Shown: one piece after another, positions 60,122 to 64,000 of the stretch | Numbering within the stretch: the stretch's first letter is position 1 | Layout of the letters: the number at the start of each line of letters is the position of its first letter | DNA from: UBA11400 sp964473555 | GTDB lineage: Bacteria; Bacteroidota; Rhodothermia; Balneolales; HLUCCA01 | Direction of reading: 5' to 3' | NCBI GenBank assembly: GCA_964473555.1 | Contig: CAYYPL010000008.1 | Location: forward strand, 68,138-132,137 | Length of the DNA stretch: 64,000 nt | Program-made: the position numbers and the translations under genes | The notes under the pieces: generated by a model | What the model was told of the DNA's origin: nothing | The model's database searches: none | The model's input: only the letters and a program-made list of their open reading frames with translations

Positions 60122-60844
60122 ATGATGAATATTCTTAACCAGAAACGAATATTAGTTATTGTTGCTCATCCAGACGATGAGTTGCTTGGTCCAGGTGGAA
60201 CCATTCACAGGTTGACATCATCAGAGAGTAAAACTCAGATAAAAGTGGTTATTTTGGGTGAAGGGATCACGTCGCGTGGTGATGTCCGAGATGCAGCTAA
60301 ATGGGATTCTGAGTTGAAACAACATCAGCAAAACATTCGTGATGCAATGGCAAAGCTGGGATACCATGAGCTTGCGATCCACACGTTTCCGGATAACCGA
60401 TTCGATTCGGTGCCGTTACTTGACATCATTAAAGTAGTTGAACGCGAGAAGGAAGCCTTTAAACCGGATCTGATTCTGACTCACCACGGTGGAGACGTAA
60501 ACGTGGACCATCAGCTGACCTTTCAGGCCGTGATTACGGCCACTCGTCCAATGGAGCATGAATCCGTGCAGGCAATTGTTACTTTTGAGACTCCTTCGGG
60601 AACCGAATGGATCCCATCAAGTGATCCGCGTCAGTTTGTTCCGAATCTGTTTGTTGGAATCTCGGAAGCAGATTTGCAGGCCAAAATTGAAGCAATGGAG
60701 TGCTACAAATACGAGCGACGTGCTTATCCGCACCCGCGATCTCCTGAAGCATTGCGTGTCCGTGCGCAATTTTGGGGCGTTACCGTTGGAAAACCTTACG
60801 CCGAGGCGTTTCAGGTGGTACGCTGGATAGAAGGGGTTGAGTAA
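60122..60844 (+). CDS. PIG-L/LmbE-family deacetylase
   Basis: 240 residues. The zinc site motif AHPDDE appears in VIVAHPDDELLGPGG near residue 16 and the third histidine lies in THHGGDVNVDHQLTF. Family enzymes remove N-acetyl groups from amino-sugars or sugar conjugates. In pseudaminic and legionaminic loci they could open a position for another acyl group; here it could act on the nonulosonic acid or another amino-sugar (inference). Confidence 0.92.
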   Translation: MMNILNQKRILVIVAHPDDELLGPGGTIHRLTSSESKTQIKVVILGEGITSRGDVRDAAKWDSELKQHQQNIRDAMAKLGYHELAIHTFPDNRFDSVPLLDIIKVVEREKEAFKPDLILTHHGGDVNVDHQLTFQAVITATRPMEHESVQAIVTFETPSGTEWIPSSDPRQFVPNLFVGISEADLQAKIEAMECYKYERRAYPHPRSPEALRVRAQFWGVTVGKPYAEAFQVVRWIEGVE

Positions 60845-60889
60845 TTTGTCGAGACTCAGAAATTGGTCTACTTGGATGGATTCTGAAGC

Positions 60890-62125
60890 GTGAAAATCGT
60901 GGTGGTGTCGAAATACGGGCGTACTCCAGCCTGCAAGTTTGTTACCAGACAGTACTATTTGTCGAAGTATTTTGCCCGATTGGGACACGATGTGACGCTG
61001 GTTACTTCAGTTTCGAATGGTGAGCCGACTGACAAATCAGACTACGAAAAGCGAGATAGATATCTGTTCAAACGCTATGGAATGGTTAACCATTGGTTGC
61101 TCGACGGTCCGGAGGTTGGATTGGGACTGAATTTGACCCGAATCTGGTCCATGATTCTGTTCGAATGGCGGTTGTTTTTACTCAAAGACCAGCTCGTTGA
61201 CCAAAAACCGGATATGGTTCTGGTTTCATCCCTGGCGTTACAATCGGTCTGGCTGGGAATCTACCTGAAGTGGGCAACCGGCTGCAAACTGGTGTTTGAA
61301 ATTCGCGATATCTGGCCGTTGACGATTATTGAATTGGGAGGATTCTCGCCCGGGAATCCGTTTGTCCGCGTAATGTCGTGGCTGGAAAAGTGGGGATATC
61401 AACGTGCCGACCTGGTTGTTGGAAGCATGCCTGCGCTGGAACTACACGTCCGCGAAGTGACATCGAAGGCAGTTCCGGTGGTGAACGTGCCGATGGGGTA
61501 CGATCCGGAGTATTTCGAAGCCTCGGCGACTGAATTACCATCTGATGTGGCTGAAAGGATGCCTCCGAATGACGCCTTTGTTGTTGGGTATGCAGGTACG
61601 ATCGGTACTGCGAATGGCATCGATCTGCTCATTGAAACTGCGAGGCTACTGGAAGAGCAAGAGCGTGAGTTTTGGTTTGTTTTAGTAGGAAATGGTCCTT
61701 TGTCGAATCAGGTGCGAGAGAAAACGGCTGAATTCAAGCGATTTGTGCAGTTACCTGGAATAGATCGTCTGTTTGTGAATGCATTTTTAAAACGATGTGA
61801 CGTTTTGGTAAATCCGATTCTGTCTAAATCCATTTACCGCTTTGGAGTCTCGCCGAACAAATGGATCGATTACATGTACAGCGGGCGACCGATAATTTGT
61901 CCGTATGATGGCTACCCATCCATCATCAACGAGGCTGGTTGTGGAGTTTTTATCGAGCCCGAGAATCCACAGATTTTTGCAAAAACCATACTGGAGTTTG
62001 CATCTAAACCATCCGAAGAACTCGATAAAATGGGTGCTCGAGGTCGGGAATACCTCGAGAAGCATCTTTCCTACGAAGTACTCGCTTCGAACTATATCAA
62101 TCATATTGAACGAATATCTGCCTGA
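60890..62125 (+). CDS. Glycosyltransferase family 4 (GT-B)
   Basis: 411 residues from GTG 60890. N-terminal acceptor domain (IVVVSKYGRTPACKFVTRQYYLSKYFARLGHDV) and C-terminal donor domain with VGYAGTIGTANGIDLLIETA, LVGNGPLSNQV and the E-x7-E-like GVSPNKWIDYMYSGRPIICP. Resembles WbuB/CapM-like transferases of surface-polysaccharide loci. It is the only standard glycosyltransferase in the glycan locus here; others presumably lie downstream of the window. Confidence 0.92.
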   Translation: MKIVVVSKYGRTPACKFVTRQYYLSKYFARLGHDVTLVTSVSNGEPTDKSDYEKRDRYLFKRYGMVNHWLLDGPEVGLGLNLTRIWSMILFEWRLFLLKDQLVDQKPDMVLVSSLALQSVWLGIYLKWATGCKLVFEIRDIWPLTIIELGGFSPGNPFVRVMSWLEKWGYQRADLVVGSMPALELHVREVTSKAVPVVNVPMGYDPEYFEASATELPSDVAERMPPNDAFVVGYAGTIGTANGIDLLIETARLLEEQEREFWFVLVGNGPLSNQVREKTAEFKRFVQLPGIDRLFVNAFLKRCDVLVNPILSKSIYRFGVSPNKWIDYMYSGRPIICPYDGYPSIINEAGCGVFIEPENPQIFAKTILEFASKPSEELDKMGARGREYLEKHLSYEVLASNYINHIERISA

Positions 62126-62185
62126 GTTTCACTTGTTCGCCGATATTCGGCCGTTTTTAATTCAAACTGATTTCACTTCTGATAC

Positions 62186-63937
62186 ATGAAAAACAATGCA
62201 TATTTAGGGATTTTTGGTCCCGGACCTAACTCTTCCGCAGCGCTGGTTAGCGACAATGAAATCATTGCCTGGGCTGAAGAAGAGCGATTTAACCGCATCA
62301 AGACTTCTCCCAATGCCTATCCGGCACGCGCCATCGAGTTTTGTGTGAAAGAAGCCAGGAAACGTGGTCTGGAAGTGAAATCAATCGGTTATGCCTGGGA
62401 CTGCGAGACCTACGCAGAACTGGCGACTGCCAATCTGGAAGATACGATTGCCAAGTATCCGAGTGAGACCGATCACATCAGTCGACTGGCACAACAGGGA
62501 CTCAATGCGCTATATAATCCGAAGAAGGTCAGAAACGATCTTACGCTGATCCTGCGTAAACTTGGAGTCGAACTGACAACAGAGAATTTCAAGTTCTATT
62601 CCCATCACCTGAGCCACGTGGCATCGGCCATTTATACCTCCGGATTCGACGAAGCAGTGGTGGTGGTGAATGACGGAGTTGGAGAAGTGGCCTCATCCAG
62701 TCTGGTTTATGTCGACAAACAGGGTACCATGAAGGAGCTCGCCTCTGAGGTACTTCCGAACACATTGGGTGGATTCTATGCGTCCGTTACCGAGTTTTTG
62801 GGCTTCAAAGCCTACGTGGATGAAGGGAAAACCATGGGATTGGCCGCGTATGGTGCTCCAGACGCTGATATTATGGCTGTTTTTGATGAAATCGTCCAGA
62901 CTGACGGGAAGTCCTTTCAGTACACGGTGAATCCACGATTCCGCTACAGTGGGAAGCGTACGTTTGGAAGCAGATTTACCGACCTAATGGTCGAGAAATT
63001 AGGTGCTCCACGAGCGGCTGATGTAACGGCAATGACGGCGCCGTATCCTGCGATTGCGTATGCCGCTCAGAAGAAGCTTGAGGAAGTATTATTTGCTCAA
63101 CTGCGTTATGCTGCCGGGCAGAATTTGTCCAAAAACGTCTGTTTCGCAGGAGGTGTCCATATGAATTGCAAAGCCAATGGCCTGCTGGCTGAATCGGATC
63201 TCTTTGATAACTATTTCTTCCAGCCGGCAGCCAGTGATAACGGAGTTTGTCTCGGAGCAGCATTCCTGGCCAAAATTGATCATTCGGGGGAGATCCCAAA
63301 ACTTCCGTCACTCGAACACCTGTATTATGGTCCGTCGTTTACCGATGATGAGATTGAAAACGTGCTTAAGCAATGTAAATTACCCTATGTGAAGAGTGAT
63401 ACTATCGCCAAAGATGTTGCACAGTCTATTGCCGATAACGAAATCGTAGGATGGTTTCAGGGACGCATGGAAGTTGGAGCGCGTGCACTGGGCGGACGTT
63501 CGATTTTGGCGAATCCACTAAATCCGGATGCACGCGACCATGTAAATAAGCACGTAAAAAACCGTGAAGCCTGGCGTCCGTTTTGTCCGTCACTGAAAAA
63601 GGAAGGTTTTCACGGCTATTTCGACACCAAGATCGACAAGTCACCGTTCATGATTGTAGCAACACGCATTCATGAGGAGTACTTAAATGTACTTCCATCA
63701 TGCATTCATGTCGACGGGACTGTGCGTCCACAGACGGTAAACAAGGATGTGAATCCGTTGTACTGGTCCGTTATGAATGAGTTCGAAAAGATCACGGGAC
63801 AGTCCATCATCGTGAATACGTCCTTTAACGTGCAAGGGGAGCCGATCGTGATGCGTCCGGAAGAGGCGATCCGGTGTTTTTTTGGATCCGGAATGGATGT
63901 TCTGGCAATGGGGTCGTTTCTAATCAGAAAACAGTAA
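62186..63937 (+). CDS. Carbamoyltransferase, NodU/CmcH family (copy 2)
   Basis: 583 residues. LGIFGPGPNSSAALVSDNEI and AEEERFNRIK at the N-terminus, SHHLSHVASAIYTSGF as histidine site, DEGKTMGLAAYG, and the C-terminal GWFQGRMEVGARALGGRSI with VNTSFNVQGEPIV. It is clearly diverged from copy 1 (different lengths and loops), so the two probably act on different hydroxyls or sugars. The stop codon TAA lies inside a heptamer repeat that follows. Confidence 0.95.
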   Translation: MKNNAYLGIFGPGPNSSAALVSDNEIIAWAEEERFNRIKTSPNAYPARAIEFCVKEARKRGLEVKSIGYAWDCETYAELATANLEDTIAKYPSETDHISRLAQQGLNALYNPKKVRNDLTLILRKLGVELTTENFKFYSHHLSHVASAIYTSGFDEAVVVVNDGVGEVASSSLVYVDKQGTMKELASEVLPNTLGGFYASVTEFLGFKAYVDEGKTMGLAAYGAPDADIMAVFDEIVQTDGKSFQYTVNPRFRYSGKRTFGSRFTDLMVEKLGAPRAADVTAMTAPYPAIAYAAQKKLEEVLFAQLRYAAGQNLSKNVCFAGGVHMNCKANGLLAESDLFDNYFFQPAASDNGVCLGAAFLAKIDHSGEIPKLPSLEHLYYGPSFTDDEIENVLKQCKLPYVKSDTIAKDVAQSIADNEIVGWFQGRMEVGARALGGRSILANPLNPDARDHVNKHVKNREAWRPFCPSLKKEGFHGYFDTKIDKSPFMIVATRIHEEYLNVLPSCIHVDGTVRPQTVNKDVNPLYWSVMNEFEKITGQSIIVNTSFNVQGEPIVMRPEEAIRCFFGSGMDVLAMGSFLIRKQ

Positions 63938-63996
63938 TCAGAAAACAGAAAACAGTAATCAGAAAACAGAAAACGGCAGATCAGGGAATTGAAATT
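63928..63996. repeat. Heptamer repeat (ATCAGAA/AACAGTA/AACAGAA) at the window end
   Basis: The units ATCAGAA, AACAGTA, ATCAGAA, AACAGAA, AACAGTA, ATCAGAA, AACAGAA and AACGGCA follow each other with 7-bp period, starting within the last codons of the carbamoyltransferase and supplying its stop. Sequence is unrelated to the GTAGGGA type but the period is the same. Confidence 0.82.
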
Positions 63997-64000
63997 CGTG

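Overview
The window looks like the chromosome of an aerobic, probably marine, Gram-negative bacterium of the Bacteroidota/Rhodothermota/Balneolota group. The grounds are a UpxY-type antiterminator heading a surface-polysaccharide locus, TAnnTTTG-type promoter boxes, a TonB-dependent receptor, Omp85- and porin-like outer membrane proteins, oxygen-dependent haem enzymes (HemF and a HemY-type oxidase) and GC near 47-50 %. No rRNA, tRNA, CRISPR array, transposase or phage gene was seen. The taxonomic placement is an inference.

Layout. 1-3.9 kb: the end of an AbgT transporter, a glycosyltransferase-like gene, a methyltransferase, a sulfotransferase and a 52-residue DUF5989 membrane protein. 4-8 kb: carAB. 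8.4-9.8 kb: a sugar porter. 10-32 kb: every enzyme from glutamyl-tRNA to protoheme (hemH-hemA-hemC-hemD-hemE, hemF, hemB, hemL and hemG/hemY), interleaved with a hybrid histidine kinase, a Rieske oxygenase, an NtrB/NtrC-like pair, two YceI genes, a beta-barrel protein and an MFS exporter. 32-39.7 kb: a TonB-dependent receptor, an AhpD-like protein, an Omp85 protein, MutS2 and a TauE/SafE permease. 39.7-64 kb: a surface-glycan locus with UpxY, a winged-helix regulator, Wza-like and Wzz-like proteins, UDP-aminouronate genes (WbpE/D/B type), a Wzm/Wzt exporter, a variant pseudaminic-acid pathway (pseB, pseC, AKR, SDR, SpsF-type cytidylyltransferase, pseG, pseI), a deacetylase, a glycosyltransferase and two carbamoyltransferases.

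How parts work together. The three best sigma-54 (-24/-12) promoters I could find lie around one locus: before the NtrC-like regulator, before the yceI pair and before the beta-barrel gene. Two 14-bp dyads lie midway between the last two, which suggests a small envelope regulon with a shared enhancer. CarAB makes carbamoyl phosphate, the donor for the two carbamoyltransferases, and the DUF5989 gene beside carAB belongs to a family usually found with such transferases.

Unexplained structure. (i) Arrays of short hairpins whose stems differ but whose loops (TTC/TTT) recur, in two arrays with GGAGAG spacers; two arrays are followed by the same inverted repeat. (ii) Degenerate 7-bp (sometimes 8-bp) tandem repeats, five of which supply or overlap stop codons and one of which lies in frame inside hemG. 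(iii) A five-cysteine insertion in ferrochelatase. (iv) Twin TGAGT-N9-ACTCA dyads between upxY and the winged-helix regulator. All scanning was done by eye, so counts of sites are minimum counts.
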